DNA of 64,000 bases from an uncultured Muribaculaceae bacterium (GTDB taxonomy: Bacteria > Bacteroidota > Bacteroidia > Bacteroidales > Muribaculaceae), in assembly GCA_934555895.1 (NCBI GenBank), contig CAKTFH010000003.1, positions 1 through 64,000 on the forward strand, written 5' to 3'. Each line of letters starts with the position of its first letter. The first letter of the stretch is position 1. The notes below the pieces were generated by a model. The model did not search any database, was not told where the DNA came from, and saw only the letters and a list, made by a program, of their open reading frames with translations. Position numbers and translations under genes: made by a program. Below are positions 1 through 10,100 of the stretch, piece by piece.

Positions 1-64
1 TGATACATCTCTTATGGAGAGAAGTAGGAAAAACACAGGACTTCAGAATAACGGATACGGAATA

Positions 65-649
65 ATGAGACGAATCATTTTACTTCTGGCAATCATCATT
101 GCAGGTGCTTATCAAACTGTGCTGGGGCAAAATGTGGCGGTAAAAACCAATTTGCTTAACGACGCATTCTTAAATCCAAATATTGGCATAGAGGTTGGCT
201 TGGCCCCGAAATGGACATTGGAGGCTGCCGGACAATTCAATGCATGGAATTTATCGCATGACAGACGATGGAAACACTGGGCCCTACAGCCTGAGGCACG
301 CTATTGGCTCTGTGACCGCTTCGGTGCACATTTCTTTGGCATACACATGCATGGCGGCCAATATAATATAGGAGGTTTCGACGGAAAAATCAACTTCTTG
401 GGCACCGATGCACGGAAGCTGAAAGACACACGCTACCAGGGCTGGTTTGTGGGAGCAGGCGTAGCATATGGATACGCATGGATATTGGGTCGCCACTGGA
501 ATCTTGAAGCGGAAATAGGAATAGGATATTCCTACACTCGATATGACAAGTTCCGTTGCTCAGGATGCGGGAAAAAAGTGGAGACAAACCAACCGCATCA
601 CTACGTAGGACTCACCAAGGCAGCTATAAACTTAGTTTATCTATTCTAA
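65..649 (+). CDS. DUF3575 outer-membrane protein of the fimbrial locus
   Basis: Start chosen at the ATG at 65, which begins a clean signal peptide (MRRIILLLAIIIAGAY, cleavage near residue 21-22). An upstream in-frame ATG at 14 would add a hydrophilic extension. The mature protein is about 170 residues, rich in alternating aromatic and glycine segments, and ends in Phe, as expected of a small outer-membrane beta-barrel. A CxxC pair (CSGC, about residues 165-168) is a feature I associate with DUF3575. Proteins of this family commonly open type V fimbrial operons in Bacteroidales and are presumed to help assembly or anchoring, but their biochemical role is unknown. The next gene starts 11 bp downstream, so they are almost certainly co-transcribed. 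The operon promoter is not visible and probably lies before position 1. Confidence 0.8.
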   Translation: MRRIILLLAIIIAGAYQTVLGQNVAVKTNLLNDAFLNPNIGIEVGLAPKWTLEAAGQFNAWNLSHDRRWKHWALQPEARYWLCDRFGAHFFGIHMHGGQYNIGGFDGKINFLGTDARKLKDTRYQGWFVGAGVAYGYAWILGRHWNLEAEIGIGYSYTRYDKFRCSGCGKKVETNQPHHYVGLTKAAINLVYLF

Positions 650-660
650 GAGCAACGAAC

Positions 661-2091
661 ATGAAAAAGACAATCATTATGCTGGCGGCCCTATCGGGCA
701 TAGGCTATATGTCGGACAACGCCGCGGCAAAAGACACAAAAAGCTTCACTTCGGGTGTGGCCATACACAACTTCCACATGAATCGAGAGGGGAAATATCT
801 CAATGTGGAGATGGATATGGATTTAAACCAACTCAACGTAGGCAGCAACCGCGCCGTGCTGCTCACGCCGAGACTCATCAACGGAACCGATTCGCTCGAC
901 CTCCCGTCGGTTGGCATTTACGGCCGCAGCCGATATTACTATTACGTGCGCAACGGAATAGGCTGCATTTCAGACGAAAACGAGACGATTTATCGGGCAT
1001 CGGAAAAACCTGACAGCCTCACTTACATCAGGCTCACCGAATACAAAGACTGGATGGACGGAGCTACACTCCGGTTTCATCGCAGCGACTGGGGATGTTG
1101 TCACAAGATATTGGCCGAATATGTAGACACATTGGGCCATCATCGCGAGGCATTCTTCCCTGAACTGATATTCGTGCAGCCCAAAGCCGAAATCGAGAAG
1201 ACACGTTCGCTGGCGGGCTCGGCATATATCGACTTTCCCGTCGACCAGACGGTGATATATCCCGACTACCACAACAACACCGCTGAGCTGGGCAAGATAG
1301 AAAACACCATCGATTCGGTGCGCGCCGATAAAGATGTGACCATCACGCAGGTGTGGCTGAAAGGCTACGCGTCGCCCGAGAGTCCCTACGAACACAACAA
1401 AGATCTGGCCATAGGCCGTACGGCAGCTCTGAAAGAGCATATCGGGCAGCTCTTCCATTTTGACGACAACACCATCGACACCGACTATGAGCCGGAAAAC
1501 TGGGAAGGACTGCGCAAATATGTCGAAAAATCGAACATCGACCACCGCGACGAAATACTCGCCCTCATCGACAGCGACATGGAACCCGACGCCAAGGAAG
1601 CAAAAATCAAACGCACATATCCTAAAGAATACCGCTTCCTGCTGGAGTATTGCTACCCATATCTGCGACGCACCGACTACCGTATCAAATACAATGTCAG
1701 GTCGTTCTACGATGTCGAGGAAATCAAGCGCATCATGGCAGAGAAACCTCAGAAGCTGAGCCAGAACGAATTTTACCTCGTGGCACAGGATTACGAGCCG
1801 GGTACCGAAGCATTTACTGATGTGTTTGAAACAGCCGTGCGCCTATACCCCGACGACGAGGTGGCAAACCTCAATGCAGCCAACGCCGCCATCCGCCGTG
1901 ACGACTTCAACACCGCACGCCGCTACCTCGCCAAGGCCGGCAACTCGGCCGAAGCGATCTATGCCCGCGGAGCACTTGCAGTGAGGGAAGGCGATTACGA
2001 AACCGCTCGCCGGTGCCTCACCTCGGCAAAAGAGATGGGGCTCGAAAAAGCAGCCGCCACACTTGACGAGCTCAACAAAAGGCTCAAATGA
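661..2091 (+). CDS. DUF3868 / OmpA-like protein with C-terminal TPRs, fimbrial assembly
   Basis: A 476-residue exported protein. The ATG at 661 starts a signal peptide (MKKTIIMLAALSGIGYM, cleavage near residue 22); the same frame is open further upstream inside the previous gene, but that part is not protein-like. Residues about 25-180 match the DUF3868 layout. An OmpA-like segment follows from about residue 186 (SAYIDFPVDQT, then LKGYASPE and an R/N-rich helix), suggesting periplasmic peptidoglycan or envelope binding. The last 90 residues form at least two TPR-like helical pairs. DUF3868 proteins sit directly before the major pilin in many Bacteroides and Prevotella pilus loci, as here (60 bp gap). 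A scaffolding or localisation role is inferred. Confidence 0.78.
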   Translation: MKKTIIMLAALSGIGYMSDNAAAKDTKSFTSGVAIHNFHMNREGKYLNVEMDMDLNQLNVGSNRAVLLTPRLINGTDSLDLPSVGIYGRSRYYYYVRNGIGCISDENETIYRASEKPDSLTYIRLTEYKDWMDGATLRFHRSDWGCCHKILAEYVDTLGHHREAFFPELIFVQPKAEIEKTRSLAGSAYIDFPVDQTVIYPDYHNNTAELGKIENTIDSVRADKDVTITQVWLKGYASPESPYEHNKDLAIGRTAALKEHIGQLFHFDDNTIDTDYEPENWEGLRKYVEKSNIDHRDEILALIDSDMEPDAKEAKIKRTYPKEYRFLLEYCYPYLRRTDYRIKYNVRSFYDVEEIKRIMAEKPQKLSQNEFYLVAQDYEPGTEAFTDVFETAVRLYPDDEVANLNAANAAIRRDDFNTARRYLAKAGNSAEAIYARGALAVREGDYETARRCLTSAKEMGLEKAAATLDELNKRLK

Positions 2092-2151
2092 TATCACAAC
2101 GGCAATAGACCACAAACAAGAAACAATCATCAAACATTTTAATTTACCAAC

Positions 2152-3924
2152 ATGAAAAAGAAAATTTTATTTATGTCGATGCTGGCATCACTGCTTATGA
2201 CAGGATGCTCACAAGACGAGGTCGTCCCGGTAGAAGGTGGCGGCACCGATGGCGAAGCTACGACCAGCTACATGGCTGTCAACCTTATGTCGCCGGATAA
2301 CGCTACAGGCAAAGCTGCAGGCCGTGCAACAGCTGCCGATGGCTATGAGGACGGAAGTTCTGACGAAAACACCGTTAATAATGTTCGCTTCTATTTCTTC
2401 GACGGAGCCGGCGGAGCTGCATATGTCAAGCTCAACGGCAGCAGCTATGTGAATTACTACGACTGGGAGAATCCCACACAAAATGCTGACCAGGAGAAGG
2501 ATGATATAGAGAAAATACTCTCAGCCACGATCGTCATCTCTACAAAACAAGGCGATAAGCTTCCCCAGATGGTGGCAGCCGTAATCAATCCACCCACCGG
2601 CACTGATGGGAAAATTGTGTGGGGCGACGACTCAAAGAGTCTCACTCAGCTTAAAAATGTTACCGCCGATTATGCAGCCAACGGCCTTACCAAATCGGGG
2701 CATTTCGTAATGTTCAATTCCATATATGTGAACGGAAGCACAGAGGTCAGCGCAGTTCCCATTGCAAGTGACAACCTCCAGAAAAAGCCGGAAGACGCCG
2801 AAAACCACCCCGTTACCATTTTTGTAGAGCGTAGCGTGGCCAAGGTAAGGGTAAGTATCGATAACAAAGCCGGCTTTGAAGACGGAAAACTTGCCCTTAA
2901 GAGCAAAGAGGGCGACGCCGAGACCCCCATCTTAGTCGGAGGAAAACAGGTTTACCTTCAACTCAACGGGTGGAGCCTGACAGCTGACACCGATAAAGGC
3001 CGACTGGTGAAGAAAATCAATCCCGCATGGCAAAATACATGGTGGCAAGGGGAGCATCGCACATTCTGGGCTATCAATGATTTAGAAGCTAAAAACCAGT
3101 GGCACACCTACAACGAAATCGGAACCGCCCTTGGAACTCCTCTGTATACCAATGAAAACGCTGCCAAGAATGATGGCGATGCGAAACCAGGTAAGGCACA
3201 AAGCAACACCAAGGTCATCCTTAAGGGTACACTTTGCGATGAAGCTGGCAAACCCTTTACAATTGTAAGGCATCTGGGAGCATACTTTGCCGACACATAC
3301 AATGCAACCGACGAGAGCGAGAATCTTAAAGCATTGAAAGATAATATCCTCAGTCAGTTAGTAGCTAATGGTCTGAACTACTATTATGCAACAACAGAAA
3401 CACAGATTGTGGGTGAGGAGTCGAAGGCGGTAGCAGTGCGCAAGCAGATTGATAAAAACGATATTAAGATTGTAATAGCTGAGCAGAAGAAAGAAGAAGA
3501 GAAGGACAACAACTGCTATGTATATGCCCAGCTTACAGATGCTGCCGCTGCAAAGACATGGTACAATACCTTGGATGAAGGCACCACGGAAAAACCGGTT
3601 AATCCAATAGCATTCTCTGAAATCAACACCAATCTTTCATCGAAAGTTGACAAAGCCTTGGTATGGAAATCGGGCATGACATATTACTACTACGAAATCT
3701 TGCATTCTCTAAACCCTCAGAATAAGGAAGAGAAAGGTGTGGTACGTAACCACATTTATGACACAAAAGTTACAAAGATTCTCGGTCTGGGCACGCCTGT
3801 TTACGATCCTACCCAGGTGATTTATCCTGAGAAACCTTCGAAGAACGACCACTACATCGCCGCTGAAGTCAAAATACTCTCATGGCGCGTTGTCAACAAC
3901 GATTATATCCTGGATTGGAATTGA
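2152..3924 (+). CDS. Mfa1-family major fimbrial subunit (lipoprotein precursor)
   Basis: A 590-residue pilin precursor. The lipoprotein signal has its lipobox at LLMTGC with Cys19. Known Mfa1/FimA pilins are exported as lipoproteins, cut at an Arg by an extracellular protease, and polymerise by strand exchange. A plausible cut site is Arg58 (AAGRATAA). The N-terminal domain carries the usual pilin pattern (VNNVRFYFFDGAGG) and the C-terminus ends with the typical strand KILSWRVVNNDYILDWN. The gene lies between the DUF3868 gene and an Mfa2-like gene, as in Porphyromonas gingivalis mfa loci. At 590 residues it is on the long side for the family. A 13-bp stem hairpin follows 36 bp after the stop and may favour high pilin mRNA relative to the genes downstream. 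Confidence 0.85.
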   Translation: MKKKILFMSMLASLLMTGCSQDEVVPVEGGGTDGEATTSYMAVNLMSPDNATGKAAGRATAADGYEDGSSDENTVNNVRFYFFDGAGGAAYVKLNGSSYVNYYDWENPTQNADQEKDDIEKILSATIVISTKQGDKLPQMVAAVINPPTGTDGKIVWGDDSKSLTQLKNVTADYAANGLTKSGHFVMFNSIYVNGSTEVSAVPIASDNLQKKPEDAENHPVTIFVERSVAKVRVSIDNKAGFEDGKLALKSKEGDAETPILVGGKQVYLQLNGWSLTADTDKGRLVKKINPAWQNTWWQGEHRTFWAINDLEAKNQWHTYNEIGTALGTPLYTNENAAKNDGDAKPGKAQSNTKVILKGTLCDEAGKPFTIVRHLGAYFADTYNATDESENLKALKDNILSQLVANGLNYYYATTETQIVGEESKAVAVRKQIDKNDIKIVIAEQKKEEEKDNNCYVYAQLTDAAAAKTWYNTLDEGTTEKPVNPIAFSEINTNLSSKVDKALVWKSGMTYYYYEILHSLNPQNKEEKGVVRNHIYDTKVTKILGLGTPVYDPTQVIYPEKPSKNDHYIAAEVKILSWRVVNNDYILDWN

Positions 3925-3960
3925 ACCTGAGCGCCTTAAGGCGTTGCTGACATAATAGAG

Positions 3961-3997
3961 ATGTGTCCGGGAGGCGGCTCCCGTCTCCCGGATACAT
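3961..3997 (+). promoter_or_regulatory. strong hairpin between the pilin and the anchor gene
   Basis: Positions 3961-3973 (ATGTGTCCGGGAG) pair with 3985-3997 (CTCCCGGATACAT): 13 pairs, one of them G-U, around an 11-nt loop. No T-run follows, so this is not a classic terminator. It sits in the 282-bp gap between major pilin and anchor genes, the largest gap in the operon. A role as partial attenuator or 3' mRNA stabiliser is inferred from position. The rest of the gap (3998-4206) holds no gene I can recognise. Confidence 0.6.
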
Positions 3998-4206
3998 AAC
4001 TATAATAATCAAAAAAATACACAATACAGTACCCGCCCACCGGTACTCAAGGGAGGTGCGGCACCGGAAACCTGCACATACACTCAAACACCCGGCAGGT
4101 ATCCCATCTCTACATGACAATAATGATGCGGAAACTACGCACACTATCATACACCCAACCAAGCAACATAAGGTTTAACCCATATAATCAAGCAAGAGTA
4201 AACGAT

Positions 4207-5271
4207 ATGAATATACTGACATTGATAAAAAATGTGGCAGCCAAGGTCTGCGTGGTGTCAGTCTGCCTGTTGGCTCTTTCGTCGTGCAACAACTGGATTT
4301 ACGAAGAAGAAGGCGATTGCTCGGTGCATTACCGGCTCAAATTCCGCTACGACAAGAATCTGAAGTGGGCCGACGCTTTCGCCAACGAGGTCTCATCGGT
4401 TCACCTTTATGCATTCGACCAATCAGGCCTGCTGGTATGGCAAAAGGAAGAACAGATAGATCCGGCATCAGCCCACGGCTATTCAATGTCGCTTGACCTG
4501 CCGGCCGGCGACTACCGGCTGCTGGCATGGTGCGGCCTCCGCAACGACGGAGAGCGCGAAGAGTCATTCACTGTACCCGAAGCCCGTGTGGGCCAAACAC
4601 GCATGCAGCAACTGCAGTGCGCCCTTAACCGTCGGCACGACGCCTCAGGCGCATACAGCGACAACCATTTGTATCGTCTTTTCCATGGCACGAAAGATGT
4701 GTCGCTGCCGGTGGACGACGACGGCGGCAGCTATGAATACACCATGCCCCTTACTAAAAACACCAACCATATACGCGTAATCTTACAGCACCTCTCGGGG
4801 GAGGATGTGAACAAGGCTGATTTCATCTTCCGCATAGATGACGAGAACGGCCTGATGGCACACGACAACGAGCTGATGGCCGACGAGAATATCAACTACC
4901 GCCCTTGGGATATACAGAGTGTCGAGGCCGGAATCGGCAAAGACGACAACCGTGCCCTCAGCAATGTGACAGGACTCGTCGCCGACTTCACCGTAGGGCG
5001 CCTGATAGAAACACATCACGAGAAAATGATACTTGCCATCGACACCCGCGACGGCAAAAAGGTAGCCCGCATACCCGTGATCGACTACGCTTTGATGGGA
5101 AAAGGGTATTACGAAAAAGAATACCGCTATCCGATGGACGAGCGCGAATTTCTCGACCGTATGGACGAATGCGTGATGACACTCTTTATCGACGAAGATC
5201 ACAACTGGGTAAGCAGCGTCATCCAGATTCTGTCATGGCGCTTGGTGCTGAGTAACGTTGAGATTGAATAA
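4207..5271 (+). CDS. FimB/Mfa2-family fimbrial anchor lipoprotein
   Basis: A 354-residue lipoprotein. The ATG at 4207 begins the signal peptide with lipobox LALSSC and Cys27; an earlier in-frame ATG at 4114 would place 31 odd residues before it and is rejected. Just after the Cys comes the family-like stretch EEEGDCSVHYRLKFRYD, and the domain continues with VHLYAFDQSGLLV and a Pro/Gly motif (LPAGDYRLLAWCG) typical of Mfa2/FimB. The C-terminus (IQILSWRLVLSNVEIE) echoes the pilin end strand. In P. gingivalis, Mfa2 anchors the pilus base to the outer membrane and limits its length; the same role is expected here. There is no obvious Arg processing site close to the lipid Cys, which suits a permanent anchor. 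The next gene begins 23 bp downstream. Confidence 0.8.
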   Translation: MNILTLIKNVAAKVCVVSVCLLALSSCNNWIYEEEGDCSVHYRLKFRYDKNLKWADAFANEVSSVHLYAFDQSGLLVWQKEEQIDPASAHGYSMSLDLPAGDYRLLAWCGLRNDGEREESFTVPEARVGQTRMQQLQCALNRRHDASGAYSDNHLYRLFHGTKDVSLPVDDDGGSYEYTMPLTKNTNHIRVILQHLSGEDVNKADFIFRIDDENGLMAHDNELMADENINYRPWDIQSVEAGIGKDDNRALSNVTGLVADFTVGRLIETHHEKMILAIDTRDGKKVARIPVIDYALMGKGYYEKEYRYPMDEREFLDRMDECVMTLFIDEDHNWVSSVIQILSWRLVLSNVEIE

Positions 5272-5294
5272 TCAGCAAGGAGAGAATTAAACTG

Positions 5295-7091
5295 ATGATT
5301 CGGAAGAAAATACATAACATTGTGGTTTATCTGGCGGCAATAGCGCTCCCTCTTCTGGTGGCGTGCAGCAGCCAGGAAGAATCGTTGCCCCCCTACGACA
5401 ACGAGGAAGCCACTCTGCTTATAAACCTCGAGCCGATCGGACTCTCACGAGCCGCCGGGGAGCAACTTCTCGACAACGAAAAAATGAGAAGTGTGCGCGT
5501 GGTGGTGCTGCACGATGCCGACGGAACAGTGGAACATAACCGACACTTCACACTCGAGGGTGCGCAGGCACAGAAAAAAATATTGCTCAAAGTGACACCC
5601 AATGAAAAGAAAAAAATATTTCTTTTCGCCAACGAAGAGAGTGTGTCGGCCGTAGAGGGCACACAGAGCGGAAGCCAGACGCTTACCGACTTTTTCCAAA
5701 GCTATAATGAGAACGATGCCGGCTTTGAGGCAGCGGTGAACGAACTTTACTTCGCCCCCGACTACTCCGAGAGCAGACCCATACCGATGTCGTCGGTCTA
5801 CGAAATCGATTTCCCCGTAAAAGGAAATTTCGAAGGCACATTCCATGTGGTGCGGGTCGCCACAAAATTCACCATAAACTTCAGGAACTGGCGAGGAGAG
5901 GATGTAACTGTCAGCACTCTTTCCATAGAAAAGCATGCCGACAAAAACTTCCTCATGGCGCATGTCAACGACAGTGAGCAGAACCGGCAACTCTTCAACG
6001 GAAAAACATGGATTCAGTGGCTGAAAGATGTATCCGATGCTTCGTCGGAGAACGACGATTACACCACCACCGAAGCAGCCGGCTGGCTGAAAGACTACGA
6101 TCTGCCGTCACAAGCCGACAAATCGATGACCTATACACACAGCGCGCTTACCGTAGAAGCTGCGAGCTTCAACGGTAACAATCCGGCAAACTCACACCCG
6201 GGCGAAGCATCTACAGTTTTCTATCTGCCCGAAAGCCAGAATCTAAAGGACGGCGGCGCAACCGATAAAGAGCAGGAGTACACCCTGAAACTCGACATTG
6301 ACGACGACGGAAGCAACGAATCGTTTGTCTACCGCCTGCCCAACCTCAAGGCGCTTTTCCGCAACACCCATGTGGTGGTGAACATCACCATGTATTATAA
6401 TCTTGAACTATCGGTCGATGTCATCCCCTTCACACAAATCGAAGACCTCGAACCCGATTACGGCCTGAAGAGAGAGGAACTCACCGGCTATATCGAAACC
6501 AAGGATAAAAACGGCAATACATGCTGGTTCGACGGAGGCAACGGCCCCTACTATCTCGGCCCACGTGATGCCATAGGGAAGCCGGTAAACATCAAAGGAA
6601 CCGACTATCTGCTCGTATATACCGATGTCTGTGCTAACGACGGAACAGTAATAACTTCCGGCAACGACCGGAAGACCGTCAACCTGCACCATATATATGA
6701 AATACATGAAGAGAAAATTCAAAAAAAATATCTTCTGACTCCTGAAGCCATCACCGGTTACACCCACGGAGACGACTGGTATTTCAATCATTTACAACAG
6801 ATTGTGCATCTCGATGGAGACCACGTATTCCCTATAGAGTCCTACAATGGCAAAAACAATACATTTTGGGAGCAAGCCTATGAGAATACAAAGGTAAAGT
6901 GTTGCCTCACGCTGAACGAATGGGACCGCTATGATTGGACCAGAGGCTACTGGTGGGGCTGGGATAACCTATACCCGAAATATTGGTTCGACATTTTCGG
7001 CAACCGCTATACCTGGGAAGAAGGGAAAACAAGGGAAGCAAGACTGAAGATAATCGGGAATGAATGGGTGAAATACCTTGAGGATTATTGA
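5295..7091 (+). CDS. fimbrillin-like accessory lipoprotein with aromatic-rich C-terminus
   Basis: A 598-residue lipoprotein (lipobox LLVAC, Cys24). The N-terminal half follows the pilin pattern: LLINLEPIGLSRAA with a candidate Arg processing site at residue 52, then MRSVRVVVLHDADGTV and a KIFLFANEES strand. The C-terminal 200 residues do not look like a pilin domain. They are rich in Trp, Tyr and Gly (YDWTRGYWWGWDNLYPKYW) and resemble a ligand-binding or capping module, which I cannot assign to a family. Position after the anchor gene corresponds to the mfa3-mfa5 tip and accessory genes of P. gingivalis, so a pilus tip or minor subunit role is likely. The downstream DUF4906-like gene starts 53 bp away. 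Confidence 0.7.
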   Translation: MIRKKIHNIVVYLAAIALPLLVACSSQEESLPPYDNEEATLLINLEPIGLSRAAGEQLLDNEKMRSVRVVVLHDADGTVEHNRHFTLEGAQAQKKILLKVTPNEKKKIFLFANEESVSAVEGTQSGSQTLTDFFQSYNENDAGFEAAVNELYFAPDYSESRPIPMSSVYEIDFPVKGNFEGTFHVVRVATKFTINFRNWRGEDVTVSTLSIEKHADKNFLMAHVNDSEQNRQLFNGKTWIQWLKDVSDASSENDDYTTTEAAGWLKDYDLPSQADKSMTYTHSALTVEAASFNGNNPANSHPGEASTVFYLPESQNLKDGGATDKEQEYTLKLDIDDDGSNESFVYRLPNLKALFRNTHVVVNITMYYNLELSVDVIPFTQIEDLEPDYGLKREELTGYIETKDKNGNTCWFDGGNGPYYLGPRDAIGKPVNIKGTDYLLVYTDVCANDGTVITSGNDRKTVNLHHIYEIHEEKIQKKYLLTPEAITGYTHGDDWYFNHLQQIVHLDGDHVFPIESYNGKNNTFWEQAYENTKVKCCLTLNEWDRYDWTRGYWWGWDNLYPKYWFDIFGNRYTWEEGKTREARLKIIGNEWVKYLEDY

Positions 7092-7144
7092 GAATGTCAC
7101 ATCCGCCTCACTCCCGCACTCTCACGAAGTATTGAACAATCATC

Positions 7145-10100
7145 ATGTCAAAACAAATCATAAAACATAGCATATTTATCCTGGCAATCGTGGCCTCGCT
7201 GGTCATGGCTGTCGCTCTCGCCGGGTGCAGAGACGACATCCTCTACACTCAGGCTGAGATTCCCGATACCGATGTCGAAATCGTGGGCGAAGTAGCCTTC
7301 AAGCCACTTGTAGCCACGGAAGTGCAGACACGCTCCTCTGAAAAAGATGCTCCATCAGGGCTTAAATTCAGGGGAATAAAATCGCTGTATCTTTTCTTCT
7401 TCGACTCTGAGGAAAACATTGTCGAAGAGCATTGCGGCGATGTCGCCTTCACCGCAGTACCTTCCGACGGAACTGCAGAGCACGTAACATTCAGCAAAAC
7501 TGTTCGTGCCGGCCGGTATTACATCTTCGCCGTGGCCAACATTTCCGACAGGCAGAAAGCCGACCTCATAAAAAATGTGAGAACTATCGATGCCCTCAGA
7601 GACTACCCTCTCGCCTGGGACGGCGATATAAACGACGACCTGGAGATGTTCGGCGTATTCAAGGCCGCCACCCCTGAAAACCCGATTCCCGACAACACAG
7701 TATTTGAAGATAACGTACTCCTTACCATCACAAAACGCACAAGCCTGCACTCATGGGTGCGCAGGGCCACATCAAAGGTCACCGTAGATTTCGACGGCAC
7801 AGGTCTGAAAGACGGCGTCACCGTCTACATAAAGAAAGCCACACTGAGAGATGTGGCCACAGGTGCATTGCTCGGCAGAGCATCACGCGTCGACGAAAAC
7901 CACTTCGAATGCAAACACACAGCCGATTATGCCATAAGCTACGGAACAGGCGATGATAACACCAACTATCTCACAGTGACAAATGCCGGTGTTTCAAAAC
8001 CGAAGGATGTGTGGGGCGACGATTGCGGCATCGACACATTCCACGACGATAATGCAAAAGCACTCCCCTGCTACGAAAACATGCAGGGCGAACCCGGCGC
8101 GAACAAGCTTCAGGACACCAACGGCGACGGCATAATTGACGACAGCGAACGACAAGTGATAAAAGACAATGTGCCTAACGGCACATATCTCGAAGTGGAG
8201 GGATATTATGTATCCGACCGGCACGAATATAAATCGCACGGAGACATCATATACCGCTTCATGCTCGGGCAAGATGATGTGAAAAACTTCGACTTGATTC
8301 GCAATCACCATTACCAGATTACAATGAAGTTCAAAGGCTACGGCAATGATGTGGACTGGCATGTGGTGTATAAAGAGCAATATCTCGATGCCACATACCC
8401 GAAAGATGTGAACTATCAGGGCGAATTTTTCGAACCCGCAGGATCGAGTTATCAAACTATAGTTAACGGCGGCCACACATTCGCGAGCGAGAATGTAATC
8501 ACAGTGACAAGCTTTGAGACCGACGGCACACAAAACACCTGGAAAGAACCGCATGTCGATTATGCATACTCTGTTTATGACGAAAAGACCGGCGGCTGGA
8601 TTGACGACACAGATGCCGCTGCCAACCCATGGCTCGAACTGAAAGAAGGAGAGCTGATCGACAACAAATCCAAGCAATACAGCTACACCGCTAAAATGGC
8701 ACAACCGGAGCCGACGACAATCGATGCATTGTTTCCTAAGAATGCGCCGACACCCCAGCCATATAACCTCTCCAGTCCTACGGGAAACAGCGATGTGACA
8801 AATACCGCAAACTGCTATATAGTGGGTGCTCCGGGCGAATATATCATCCCGCTGGTGTATGGCAATGCAATAACCGGCGGCCGCACCGATGACAAAAGTG
8901 CATATAACTCCGAGCACTTTGTAAACCACCGTGGCACGCGAATCACTAAACCGTATATCAAAGACAACGGAGTAAATCTTACACCGTCGAATATAGAAGT
9001 GCGGCTCATATGGCAAGATGCCAATCAACTTGTCGACCCGACATCCATCACATTCGAACCCGATATGTTCAATGGAAAAGGCGCTATAAAATTCCGTATA
9101 GGCACCATGCAGGAAGGAAATGCCGTAATAGCTCTGATCGACAAATCTGCACCCGAAGACCCCGATGTAGTTCTCAACCGAGGCGTGTGGGGTACAGGCG
9201 GAAGCACCAAGGCAATCTGGAGCTGGCACATATGGGCCACCCGCTTCGGGACAGACAGTTTCGAGAAAACCATCACCATTACCAACCGGGAGGAGAAAAA
9301 ATACGATTTAATGCCGGTGCATCTCGGATGGTGCTCAGGAGGCCGGAAAATCAAGTATTACCCGCGCCGCAAATGTGAAATCACATTCACAGTCGGAGAA
9401 AAAGAAATCAAGAGGACAATCATCCAATATCCTCATTTCCTGCTTCCGCGTGGCAATCACCCCTACTATCAGTGGGGGCGTAAGGATCCGTTTGTAGGAA
9501 CAGATGTAAAAGAAAGCAACAAAACCATCTGGACCCACACAAGTGGGCCGCTGTCAGACGGATGGACCAAATACAATCCGCCACGGCTTTACAATGAACC
9601 GAAAGAAATAAAGCCAGACGGTTCAATGATTGAATCGTGGAAAGATGATAAACGGCACAAAACAGTGGAATGTCTCCACATGCTGATTCAAAACCCCGAC
9701 AAATGGCATAATGCCACACGCCAACCTAAAGGCGGTGCGGATAAAGACCCACAGTATGTAGGTTTTGAAAGCCTTAATGTGTCATATTCCGACCTATGGT
9801 CACTCGGAGGTTATAAGACAATCTATGACCCATGCCCACCGGGATATCAGGTCGGCGACCGTGATATGTTCACCGGATTGCTTTATTACGACAAGACCGG
9901 TAACGATCTGCATAGAACAACTCCCAGCTTTTGGTATGATGTGACCGAAGACAAAATGCCATCTGATTACTACGATATAGGCAGTGTGAACAGCCAGGTG
10001 CTGGAGTTTTACACCGACCCGAGGAAACTGCAATCAATCATCTTCCCCGTCTCAGGTTACAGAGACTACGACAATACAGCCACCGTACTATCTTATCCGA

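Noticed and set aside
556..660. N-terminal extension of the DUF3868 protein into the previous gene
   Set aside because: It would overlap the DUF3575 gene by 94 nt and place 35 residues before an obvious signal peptide at 661.
7994..9229. A 411-codon open frame on the - strand inside the large adhesin gene
   Set aside because: It is antisense to a clear 1052-residue lipoprotein in a + strand operon and its Cys/His/Val-rich translation matches no family I know.
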